Positions 1-64,000 of a stretch of DNA of 64,000 nt are shown piece after piece. This DNA comes from Rhodeus uyekii (Eukaryota; Chordata; Actinopteri; Cypriniformes; Acheilognathidae). The position numbers and the translations under genes are program-made. Under the pieces are notes generated by a model that worked only from the letters and a program-made list of their open reading frames with translations, made no database searches and was not told where the DNA came from. Location of the stretch: positions 1,076,501-1,140,500 of the forward strand of contig JAWRVZ010000138.1 in the NCBI GenBank assembly GCA_037043235.1. The letters are read 5' to 3'. The stretch's first letter is position 1. Every line of letters starts with the position of its first letter.

Positions 1-93
1 ACACTGACATTTATATTTCTGTGAAAGATTGCAAAAACATGGCAGTTGTTACATCAACATTCACTTTGTTGTCGTGTTTACCCCTCTCAACAG

Positions 94-54870
<54,777 letters not shown>

Positions 54871-55020
54871 GTAGGACCTGAACTTTTTCTGTTTCGTTTC
54901 TGTACATTTATATTAGGGCTGTTGATAGGAACTATGAAACAGGGAGCATAGATTTGTATTACTGCACAGCAACAAGAGGTCTTTTAAATCACATGGTGTA
55001 ACACTGTGTGATGGTCCGGG

Positions 55021-55386
55021 TGTCAGGGTTCTGTCACTTCAGTTTGGGTTTCTAGTGTGTTGGTTGACAGAGCTCTGACACTGCCCCTTTGTTGTGTCTT
55101 GTGATTGTGTAACCCCACCCACCTTGCTCCCTTGTTTCCCTTAATTGATCCCATCTGTCTCTGCTCGTTACCTTTCCTCATGTGTTCCATATTTAATCCC
55201 AGTGTGTCTTTTCATGTCTGGATGTTCCCTGCCCTGATTTGTTATGGTTTCGTGATGTAGTTATTCTCTTGCTTAAGTTATGTTTTCCTCCTCATAGGTT
55301 GTTCTTTTGTGTTGTGTTTCTTTTGTTGTTATAATAAATATATACTCTCTCTGCTATTGAGTCCTCCCGCTATTCATTCTGTGACA
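55021..55386 (+). mobile_element. Solo LTR related to the 51907 element
   Basis: It begins TGTCAGGGTTCTGTCACTTC and ends CTATTCATTCTGTGACA, with TTAATCCCAGTGTGTCTTTT and ATAATAAAT internally. The plan and several blocks (CATATTTAATCCCAGTGTG, GTTGTTATAATAAAT, GAGTCCTCCC) are shared with the LTRs of the complete element. The flanks CCGGG and CTGGG suggest an aged 5-bp target duplication. No internal region remains. Confidence 0.8.
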
Positions 55387-56346
55387 CTGGGTGCATGTTA
55401 CTATAAGACCCATGTTTTGGGTGTCAGAGCTTTTCAGTTTAGTTTGTACTGTCTTTGAATAAATCCCAATTGTTTCCTGCGCATCATTTATAATGCTCCG
55501 CTAATACAAATGCTGGACTTAGGTCATATTTTGGTTTGTGTCTTTCAAATTTAAAACTGATGGCGCAAAGAACCTTTTGTTTGTCAAGCATTTATTTCAC
55601 TAGATTATATATTTAATATATAATTAACTTTTTTGTTTAATCACTAAAATTCACCATTCATAAATTATTCATACTATGGCATTTCCCCCTTTTAATCCCA
55701 TCCACCAATAAAGGAAATGTTTAATAATTGCTTTAATTTACTTTCAAAGACTGTTGTTTTAGAACCTTGATTTTTTTTTGTCCTGCAGTTTTAAATGCAA
55801 AGTATTGATGCCTGTTAATTTGACTAAGCACTTCTTTTTTTTCTAAAGAAATTAGCAGCAGCCTCGTTATCAGGAACAGTACTCCTTTTGTTGTTTGCAA
55901 TCTTGAGAGCTAATTGATTAGGCCATTGTTAAATGCATAGTTCTGCTCTGTCACACTGCCAGTGTGCAGCCATTAGTCATTTAGTTTGGAGAAACTCTCT
56001 GGTTCTCTCATTGGCTGAGAGACAGAGAGAGAGAGAGAGACAGGCCTTCAAAAGAACAGCTCTAAGGTCTTTGTCCCTCAGTGACAGATGAGAGAACTTG
56101 GTCGGTGACAAGTGCCACTCATTCACACATGTCGTGTCAATCTGAGACCTTTCTTAGTTCTAAACCTTCCTCCTGTGTCCTCCATTTCTTTTTTCAAACC
56201 TTTTTTTTTGTGTTTTGGTCCCATAATTATGAATTTAGCAGCCAAGGAAATGCATAGAGCTCTTCACTGTTATGTAATTCCCAGTTTTTCTGTGATAATA
56301 TCTCAAATCACATGACAGAAGAAGCATGTGCTCTCTCTGAACCCAG

Positions 56347-56549
56347 CATGTTCAAAAACAACACCAGGTTATAGATATGGACATGAAATGAACATCGTTG
56401 ACCCCAATCCAGAGGTCAAGCAAGGTTTCCGCACCTCAGTGGAATGCGTTGATTATTTAACCTCTTTTGATGGAGATGGAAAGCTGCGATGCCCTTTGCG
56501 AGACAGCCTCATTTCCCCAATCCAGGAACATTTTGTTTGTCCTCACTGA
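56347..56549 (+). other. Cysteine-rich open stretch, possible unrecognised exon
   Basis: After a plausible acceptor (tctctgaacccag/CATG) an open frame of about 67 codons reads in the same phase (1) as csmd1 domain exons. It has four cysteines (ACSKTTPGYRYG, SVECVDYL, LRCPL, FVCPH) then TGA. Cysteine spacing is loosely Sushi-like, but the conserved tryptophan and the DPG/NG motifs are absent, and I see no good GT donor before the stop. It may be a decayed exon, an alternative terminal exon or chance. Confidence 0.25.
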
Positions 56550-57466
56550 TGGAATTTCCATCACGTCGCTTCTCCCATCTTTATTCATGAGCTGTAACTG
56601 TGGGGTAGAGACATATTCCTATACAGGTCATTGTTGAGCTAACATAATCATCTGATTGTGTCATGAGAGATGCTTTATTTGAACTTAATCATCCGCACAG
56701 AATATACGCAAGCTCACGTTCATACAATCCATTAGCTTTCTGCCTGCTAAGAATCCCCCCCGGCTCCTCTATTAGTAAAGTGAGTATGTCTGTCAAAGAC
56801 AACTGGTTTCTGGAGAGATTGGACAGTCGGATTCAGTCGATATCAGCCTCTTTAAATAACATTAACAGGAATAAACATTTTTCTTTTCTTTTTTTAAATA
56901 ATGAAATGTTGCAGTCAGTTGCAGTGCCAGCTTGCTGGTCCATTACAGTTTTGTACAAACCCCAACAACTGCCTAACAACTACTCAGAACACCTTCACAA
57001 CCACATAATAAGGCCTATGTAATGTTTCATCTCTCTTCAAACTGTCAAAGTATTCAAAGGCTCATATAACATTCAGATTTCAGAGTTTAAAACTTCCAGG
57101 CAAAGCTGTCATTTCAACCCAAGATTCAAAGTTTCTCTTGAACTTGATTTCTCTAGCTGTGGTTAGTGCTGGTTTGAAACTTGCCAACATAGCAATCCTA
57201 TCCGACTGTAAAATTATCCAGTGAAGTTGACCAAAATAGCCTTTCTAGTGACACTGGTTGACTAAAGATGACTAGCTACAGTAGGTCTCACACCACATTG
57301 ATCACATATAGGCATGCACAACATATCAGAATCATACTATTGTGCACAGCACAGCACTTGTGTATACTTTATAGCACATCCCAACTGCTTTTTTTCTTCT
57401 ATTGACACAAAATGTAAACTATTATCCCCCAGGTCAAATCTGCTAAATGTGATTATAAGGCAAATA

Positions 57467-58399
57467 CAGTGGAGTTTGGTTATGTCGATGGCCTCGGGGG
57501 TTGCAAAAAAGCATCGAGATAACCTATATAACATATATTACCGATTACTTTTTTGTGTAAGATCACATTTCGAATTTCAAATGTTGCTCACATGACATCA
57601 ATTATCCATAACGGTTCAGCTCAGTACACAGGATCAGAAGAAAAAGTCAGAATCAGAAGAAAAAGAAAAAGCAGTCTCGTAGCAGCAGCTTGTCCCTTTA
57701 AGAAGCGTGTCGGATCAGATGAGAAGAGCCCGCCCTCATGGCAGCACAGCCAATCACGTCTACTTGCATGATTGACAGGTCAGACAGCCTATCAGCGCCA
57801 GCTGTCAGAGTGATGGTGGAAGCGCCAAAGACAACAACCCTCGCAAGACAGAAAAATTAAAAGAAAATGTATTGATGTACACGATGTGAGTTATTAAATG
57901 AGAATGTACATGCTCGAGTTTTTGGTGTCTTTTTACACAACAGTGTTGCCGTGATGAAGCGATCGGCATTCATCTAAAAAAAATTACATACACTGTACTG
58001 TGTATATGTTTGCTAACATCAAAAGGCATAAGTAAAATGCATATTTCTTTCTGGATCAAAGACAGACTTCTCGTACATTTGTTTTATCACGTCGGCCTTC
58101 TTTTTCCATCCCTCAGACGAGATCAACGACAGGGAGTGAACCGTGAGCGGACCGCGATCCACGTGAAAGGCAAACATGCGCAGTGAACTTGGTACGCTCG
58201 AGTCACGAGACAATCATGTGAAGTGGCGACTTTGTCCCTCTTTTTTGCTCGAGATATTAGATTTTGGCAACGTAAAAGAATCAACATAACCCACAAGAAA
58301 ATACTAAGACAAATAGGGAGTTTGGCAGTTCCACTTCAAAAACGTCGATATAATAGGATTGGCGAATTAACCGTGAGTCGAGATAAGTGAACGTCACTG
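57467..58399. mobile_element. Pogo/mariner-type element with TA duplication
   Basis: The left end CAGTGGAGTTTGGTTATGTC and the right end (reverse complement CAGTGACGTTCACTTATCTC) share the CAGTGxxGTTxxxTTATxTCGA pattern, with TA on both sides. It is 933 bp, with a GC-richer core (57640-57850). No transposase is recognised. Confidence 0.65.
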
Positions 58400-59796
58400 T
58401 ATAAACATTAACAATATGATTGTCTGCTCTAAAGCTGCTTTGAAAAAGTGTGTATAGTGAAAAGCAATATACAAATGCATTGGAATTGATTTGATATTGG
58501 TTGTTTTTCTGATATTATTATTATTATTATTATTATTGTTTTATTAGAATTATTAGAAATTATGTAGCTCAAACAGTATATGCTTAACAAAAATAATTGT
58601 CTTCTAATCTTTGATGTTTCTGTGAAAAACAAACAAACCAAAACAATCACCTTTGATATTTTTTGCCTGCACTATTTCAGTATTTGTTTCAGTATTTCAT
58701 TTAGTATCACTGTTTTTAGTAATATTTTAAATTTAAATTTTCTTTTGTATTTTTGTCTCTTAAAAAAAAAATTGAATACATTTTTATTTCAGTCTAGTTT
58801 TAGTACAACATAAAATAAATGAGAAGTGAGAAATTTGGCTGCTTTTTGTTTGTTTGTTAAGTTTTATTTATAAAGGTCATTACAAATGTCAAGTTATTCT
58901 TATGGTTTAAGATTTAGTTGTTTAATGGTTTAACTATTGTAATCCTGCACAGGGTTGTTATTGTTAAGCAGTCAGAAGTCTGTAATGACTGATGCACTAA
59001 GTATTTTGTGGTGCATTTTGCTTTGTTTTGTCATTTTTTTGTAACGTGCATTTGATTCACAGACAGCAGTTTGTGGATGTTAATCCTTTTAGTGTGCTCA
59101 GTCAGAGCTCTTTAATGCAGAGGTGTGAGGTTAGATGAAGTAGAAAAAAGAAGCCATTTACGATGCTTTTATACACTGCCGCTGCTGCTACCTTTCATCA
59201 ATAGCCCATGCTTAAAGCTAATGAGGTAAATGGCTAGCTGAGTACTTATGACCTTTTAGCCAAAGTGGCGCCAATTTTAACCCCTTCTGTCCTGATTTCT
59301 TCAAGGTGAGGGTAAATGTATGGACTTTTTTTCAGATCTTATCGATCTATTGTACAAAATAAGCTTTGTTCCTGCTCCGATAGATCCAAGACCGCAGTGA
59401 GTGCGTATTAGATATCAGGAATGATGAGAGAACGTTCTGCTTGGCATGGTTTTCATCTTTAAACCAGACATGGGTCTCCAACCAACAACGTTTAAATCCT
59501 AGCCATTCCCATGAGCATCTATAGTACGAAGGCAATCCGGTCAAATGTGTTTTTGACTACCTCTGAATGTGGTTGAAAGTGCTCACGCTCAAAATGTGTG
59601 ATCCGATCGACTAAAATGCATCTCATTACTAGGTGTAAACAGGGCAGTAAAATGTGCAGTGATGTACTTTATAAGGTTGTTCAGTTTAAAGCAAAACAGA
59701 TTATCATAAATCTGGAAATGTTTTACTATGTTGGTTGTTTTACGTATCACGGCTGAAATTATGATGTCCAACGAGTTGTATTTAAAGTCTTAAATA

Positions 59797-61403
59797 CAGT
59801 GGGTACGGAAAGTATTCAGACCCGTTTAAGTTTTTCACTCTTTGTTATATTGCAGCCATTTGCTAAAATCATTTAAGTTCATTTGTTTTCCTCATTAACG
59901 TACACACAGCACCCCATTTTGACAGACAAAAACAGAATTGTTGACATTTTTGCAGATTTATTAAAAAATAAAAACTGAAATATCACATGGTACTAAATAT
60001 TCAGATTATTTGCTGTGACACTCAGGTGTATATTTAACTCAGATGCTCTCCATTTCTTCTGATCATCCTTGAGATGATCTACACCTTCATTTGAGTCCAG
60101 CTGTGTTTGATTACACTGATTGGACTTGATTAGGAAAGACACACACCTGTCTATATAAGACCTTACAGCTCACAGTGCATGTCAGAGCAAATGAGAATCA
60201 TGAGGTCAAAGGAACTGCCTTGAAGAGCTCAGAGACAATAATTGTGGCAAGGCATGGATCTGGCCATGGTTACAAACACATTTGCACTTAAGGTTCCCAA
60301 GAGCACAGTGGCCACCATAATCTTAAACGGAAGACGCTTGGCACGACCAGAACCCTTCCTAGAGCCGGCCGTCCGGCCAAACTGAGCTATTTGGGGAGAA
60401 GAGCCTTGGTGAGAGAGGTGAATAAGACCCCAAAGATCACTGTGGCTGAGCTCTAGAGATGCAGTCGGGAGATGGAGAAAGTTGTAGAGAGTCAACCATC
60501 ACTGCAGCTCCAGGGCTTTATGGCAGAGAGACCGAAGGAAACTTCTCCTCAGTGCAAGACACATGCAAGCCTGCATGGAGTTTGCTAAAAAATACCTGAA
60601 GGACTCCAAGATGGTGAGAAATAAGATTCTCTGGTCTGATGAGACCAAGATAGAACTTTTTGGCCTTAATTCTAAGCGGTATGTGTGGAGAAAACCAGGC
60701 ACTGCTCATCACTTGTCCAATACAGTCCCAACAGTGAAGCATGTGGTGCAACATCAGCTCTGGGTGTTTCTCAGCTGCAGGACGACTGGTTGTAATTGAG
60801 AGAAAGATGAATGCGGGAAAGTACAGGGACATCCTGGATGAAAACCTTCTCCAGAGTGCTCAGGACCTCAGACTGGGCTGAAGGTTTACTTTCAACAAGA
60901 TAATGAGCCTAAGCACACAGATAAATAACGAAGGAGTGGCTTCAAAACAACTCTGTGACTGTTCTTGAATGGCCTCGCCAGAGCCCTGACTTAAACCCAA
61001 CTGAGCATCTCTGGAGAGACCTAAAAATGGCTGTCCAACAACGTTTACCGTCCAACCTGACAGACCTGGAGAGAGGATCAGCAAGGAGGAATGACAGAGG
61101 ATCCCCCAGGTGTGAACAACTTGTTACATCTTTCCCCAAAACACTCATGGCTGTATTAGAGCAAAAGCTGCTTCTGCTAAATCCTGAGCAAAGGGTCTGA
61201 ATACTGAGGACCATGTGATATTTCAGTTCTTCTTTTTTCATAAATCTGCAAAAATGTCAACAATTCTTTTCTTTTTTTCTGTCAATATGGGGTGCTGCGT
61301 GTACATTAATGAGAAAAAAATATCTTAAATGATTTTAGCAAATGGCTGCAATATCATAAAGAGTGGAAAATTCAAGGGGTCTGAATACTTTCCGTACCCA
61401 CTG
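59797..61403 (+). mobile_element. Near full-length Tc1-like transposon, 1.6 kb
   Basis: The left end CAGTGGGTACGGAAAGTATT and right end AATACTTTCCGTACCCACTG are perfect inverted repeats at the termini and extend with interruptions for about 200 bp (TTTGTTATATTGCAGCCATT against AATGGCTGCAATATCATAAA). TA flanks both sides. Inside is one degenerate transposase. Confidence 0.93.
60191..61200 (+). pseudogene. Tc1-like transposase pseudogene (DDE type)
   Basis: The presumed start is ATGAGAATCATGAGGTCAAA at 60191, with an early in-frame stop soon after. Later segments are readable in different frames: AKKYLKDSKMVRNKILWSDE (first catalytic Asp at 60638-60640), FQQDNEPKH (second Asp at 60899-60901) and WPRQSPDLNPTEHLWRDLK (Glu at 61003-61005), ending LLNPEQRV and TGA at 61198-61200. 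Several small indels, including one in the GGGS motif after PTVKH, make it inactive. Its own terminal repeats are well preserved. Confidence 0.85.
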
Positions 61404-62562
61404 TATCTTAAGGACATGAGACACACCTGGAGACATTGACGAGCTAATTGACAGGTGTGGAAGGTTCTGGAAAGGCCTGGAAGTGAACAGGAAGTGAACC
61501 CGTGACCTTAGTGACAGGGAAGTGACAAATACACAGAAAGACAGGATCAAAGGATGCATTTTGTCATATTATATTTCTGATTTCAAATATATTGTTGTAA
61601 CTTAATCTTGAAGCGTACAATTAAAAATTTTGTGTACACAGGAGCTGTACTTATGTGGCCATTACCCACATTAGAAATGGTTGTCAGGTCCAGGTACATG
61701 TTGATAAATACTGACCTAGAGCACTCTAGTTGTGAAGATGTTTTAGCATCCACCAGAACACCTAAGCAACCGAATAACTACATTCTATATACCACCCAGA
61801 ACAACCTAACAACTACCTAACATCCACTCAGAACAAACAGCAAGGCCTATATACATTCAAACTTCAAATCAATCTTCAATCTGCTGTTCATTTTCATTAA
61901 TGTGGACTTTCACTGGACACGCCCAGGTTATGCATTAACGGACTGGATGATGTATGTGTTTCTTATCTGGAAATGCGTTTCCTGTACAACAACACAACTC
62001 ATTGCTTAATCAGTGTCGGTTGAACCACATTGGTTCAACAATATAGGACTTGCATTAGGCATCATGCGCAGGTGGTGGAGTAATGACTTCTGTCTTTTTT
62101 TCAATCATGCAGTTCATTTCATATTACTACAATTAACTTAAACAAACAACAGAAAGCTGTTAATTTTTTTAAATCACGTTAACATGCAGTATGTCATTGC
62201 CGCACACTTTACTCCCGTTTACATGCGATTCACTCAGTCAGCAAGTTTCTGCACAGCGTAATGAGCATGCCGCCTGAGGAAAGGGGGTTGCTCTCCGCCT
62301 TTTTGCTTTATTTGATTAGAATATCCCTCTTATTTCATAAATGGAATTAAAGATACAGGGCCTGATTTACTAACATCAGTAAAAACGCCAGCACAAACCC
62401 TGTTTGGCGTTCAAAAATACTGATAGGGTTTTCTAAAGACACGCAATGACAAAATTGTGCTGAAAAAGCATTAACAGTTATTTTTGCAGCTGACCTTAAT
62501 GCATTTGTAAGAGTTTTCATGCATCCTTTCACATTACTTCATTTCAAGAGTATCGTCTTGTC

Positions 62563-62910
62563 TGTCACATTTGGGTCCCTTTATGTATCTTCCAGGTCCT
62601 GGACGCTCCCGTCTGTATCAAATCACTTATCCTTTTAGTCTTGTCAGCTGTTACTAATCCCGTCTTGAAGTTAACCCTCTCGTGGTTCCCTCGTCTTTGT
62701 CAGATATATGTGGTTTTAACGTTCAGTGTATCGCCGTTTGTGTGGATGCCCTTTTCGTGTTCTCAGTTCCAAGTATATTCCAAGTTTCGCACAAAGAATG
62801 TGCCGTTTTGTTTTCGTTTGTGAATAAAGTATTTTTCAGTTGGATCCCACGTCTCCTCCCTGGTCTCCGTATTGCACACCACACGTATTGTAACATTACA
62901 GATCGTAACA
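62563..62910 (+). repeat. Possible solo LTR-like sequence
   Basis: It starts TGTCACATTTGGGTCCCTTT, carries GAATAAAG near 62821 followed by CACGTCTCCTCCCTGGTCTC, and ends in GTAACA. The arrangement resembles an LTR with its polyadenylation signal, but termini are not clearly matching and no target duplication is seen. Confidence 0.3.
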
Positions 62911-64000
62911 TTTCAGATGCTAAATTTATGTAAGGAGAGTATTTCAGTGTATCACGCAAGGTGATTTACTACGCTTTGTGCTAGTCAGTTAACTGGTATT
63001 TGCATCATTGCACCCTCAAAAAAAGCATGTCTTAACCCTTTTAGTACCTGTGTGGTTATTAAATCACACATACCTGATTACCACCGGCTCTGCGTGTTTG
63101 CGACCCTACGCTAATCAGCGCTACCCTCGGTAAAGTCCATTGGTCATTATGGAAATGATCCGGCTGCGTCTGTGTTCTTTAATTTATGTGTCGTCAGTTA
63201 TAATCAAGATTTTACACAGAACTTTCCACTCCCATTGGCACTTTTATGGAACTGCACTTTCATGCCAATTTGACCTGTTTAACACAAGTTTGTGATTCTT
63301 AGATCTTAGAACTATGGTTTTGGAAATGCATAATTGTTCACCTGTGTTTGTAACGATGGAACTTGCGGGCATCATTGGCTCACGATTGTTTTCAGGAAAT
63401 GCACCCCAGATCACATTAGTAAATTTCAGTCAACCATTCCCCCGAAATTGCAGTGCATATGCTTCTCTGAGTGTGCATGTAGAGAGTGCAGGGCTCTATG
63501 GTGCCTCTGAGTGAAGGTCTTGTGGCGGATATGCAGATCAGGGTGAGTAGGGCTATGAAGACTCAGTGTGAATGTTAAAGTACTCTCTTCCAAAGAATGC
63601 ACAAGTGGAAATGGCTTCTATATGCAACATACCATAAGCATCAGTACAACATCAGCTTTCTAATGAGTTCATGATGTGTTATGCATTAGTGGCTGGTGTA
63701 GTGTTAATAATTCCACTAACAGCCAATAACCGTGCCTTCACCTAGTGCGTTTTTGCTGCTTTAGCAGTTACTGCTTGAAAAATGCGCATTTTTAATTGAG
63801 TGGATTGATTTTAATGTGGTTAGTGACAGCTTAACAAGTACATGCTGCGTTGGAAAAGTAACTGACGACCAGGCAATGATTGCTTGGCTTTTTTTTCACG
63901 TATGTTTTATTTTTTGCACACTTGTAATTTCCCTAGCACCATTTGTAATACTGATGCAGCCCAGAGCCATGTCCCCAAGCTTTTAGACAAAACTCATTAG

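Larger units (their letters stand above)
54871..64000 (+). other. Intron (at least 9.1 kb), open at right edge
   Basis: It contains a solo LTR (55021-55386), a cysteine-rich open stretch (56347-56549), a TA element (57467-58399), a Tc1-like transposon (59797-61403) and an LTR-like stretch (62563-62910). I searched all frames for a CUB start (xCGG...SPxYP...CxW) and found none. Confidence 0.75.

Noticed and set aside
63314..63514. Possible next csmd1 exon near the right edge
   Set aside because: No CUB motif (CGG, SPxYP, CxW), no phase-1 acceptor/donor pair.

Overview
This window is vertebrate nuclear DNA, most likely from a cyprinid teleost. It carries the middle of one very large gene on the + strand, an ortholog of the CUB and Sushi multiple domains family, closest as I read it to csmd1. 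I find 21 coding exons between 94 and 54870. Together they give 3,645 nt (1,215 codons) with continuous reading phase and no internal stop. They encode seven consecutive CUB-Sushi pairs. The gene is open at both ends: the first exon enters in phase 1, and the intron after 54870 runs to the end of the window without a convincing next exon. From my recollection of human CSMD1, the segment corresponds to about CUB 3 to Sushi 9 of the 14 CUB-Sushi units.

Layout: CUB-A (94-8856, three exons), Sushi-1 (11946), CUB-B (13941, one exon), Sushi-2 (17849), CUB-C (18140/18650), Sushi-3 (21104), CUB-D (23060/23466), Sushi-4 (23808), CUB-E (26417/28138), Sushi-5 (30880), CUB-F (33125/34758), Sushi-6 (36264), CUB-G (41164/44739), Sushi-7 (54676). 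Every domain border is a phase-1 intron. Introns inside CUB domains fall at different positions and phases. One intron uses a GC donor (after 44926).

The introns make up over 90% of the window and are full of fish repeats. These include Tc1-like DNA transposons with broken transposases (38850-39866, 59797-61403, and a fragment near 37100), mariner or pogo-type elements with TA duplications (5390-5696, 28668-29753, 57467-58399, and an end at 25599), and long inverted-repeat elements (31238-31856, 48231-49113). There are DIRS-like tyrosine-recombinase retrotransposon remnants (12940-13600, 41770-44270 and 51150-51900), the second interrupted by a 5S rRNA-derived SINE. There are also tRNA-SINE tails, solo LTRs and microsatellites. 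The most striking element is a young, complete-looking, non-autonomous LTR retrotransposon at 51907-54546. It has near-identical LTRs, a 5-bp target duplication and a single 560-codon ORF containing an 18-copy proline-rich 11-residue repeat.

I found no bacterial-type operon, CRISPR array, functional rRNA or tRNA gene, promoter or polyadenylation site of a host gene. CSMD proteins are large type I transmembrane proteins with extracellular CUB and Sushi domains, implicated in complement regulation and neural development. Everything coded here is extracellular ectodomain.
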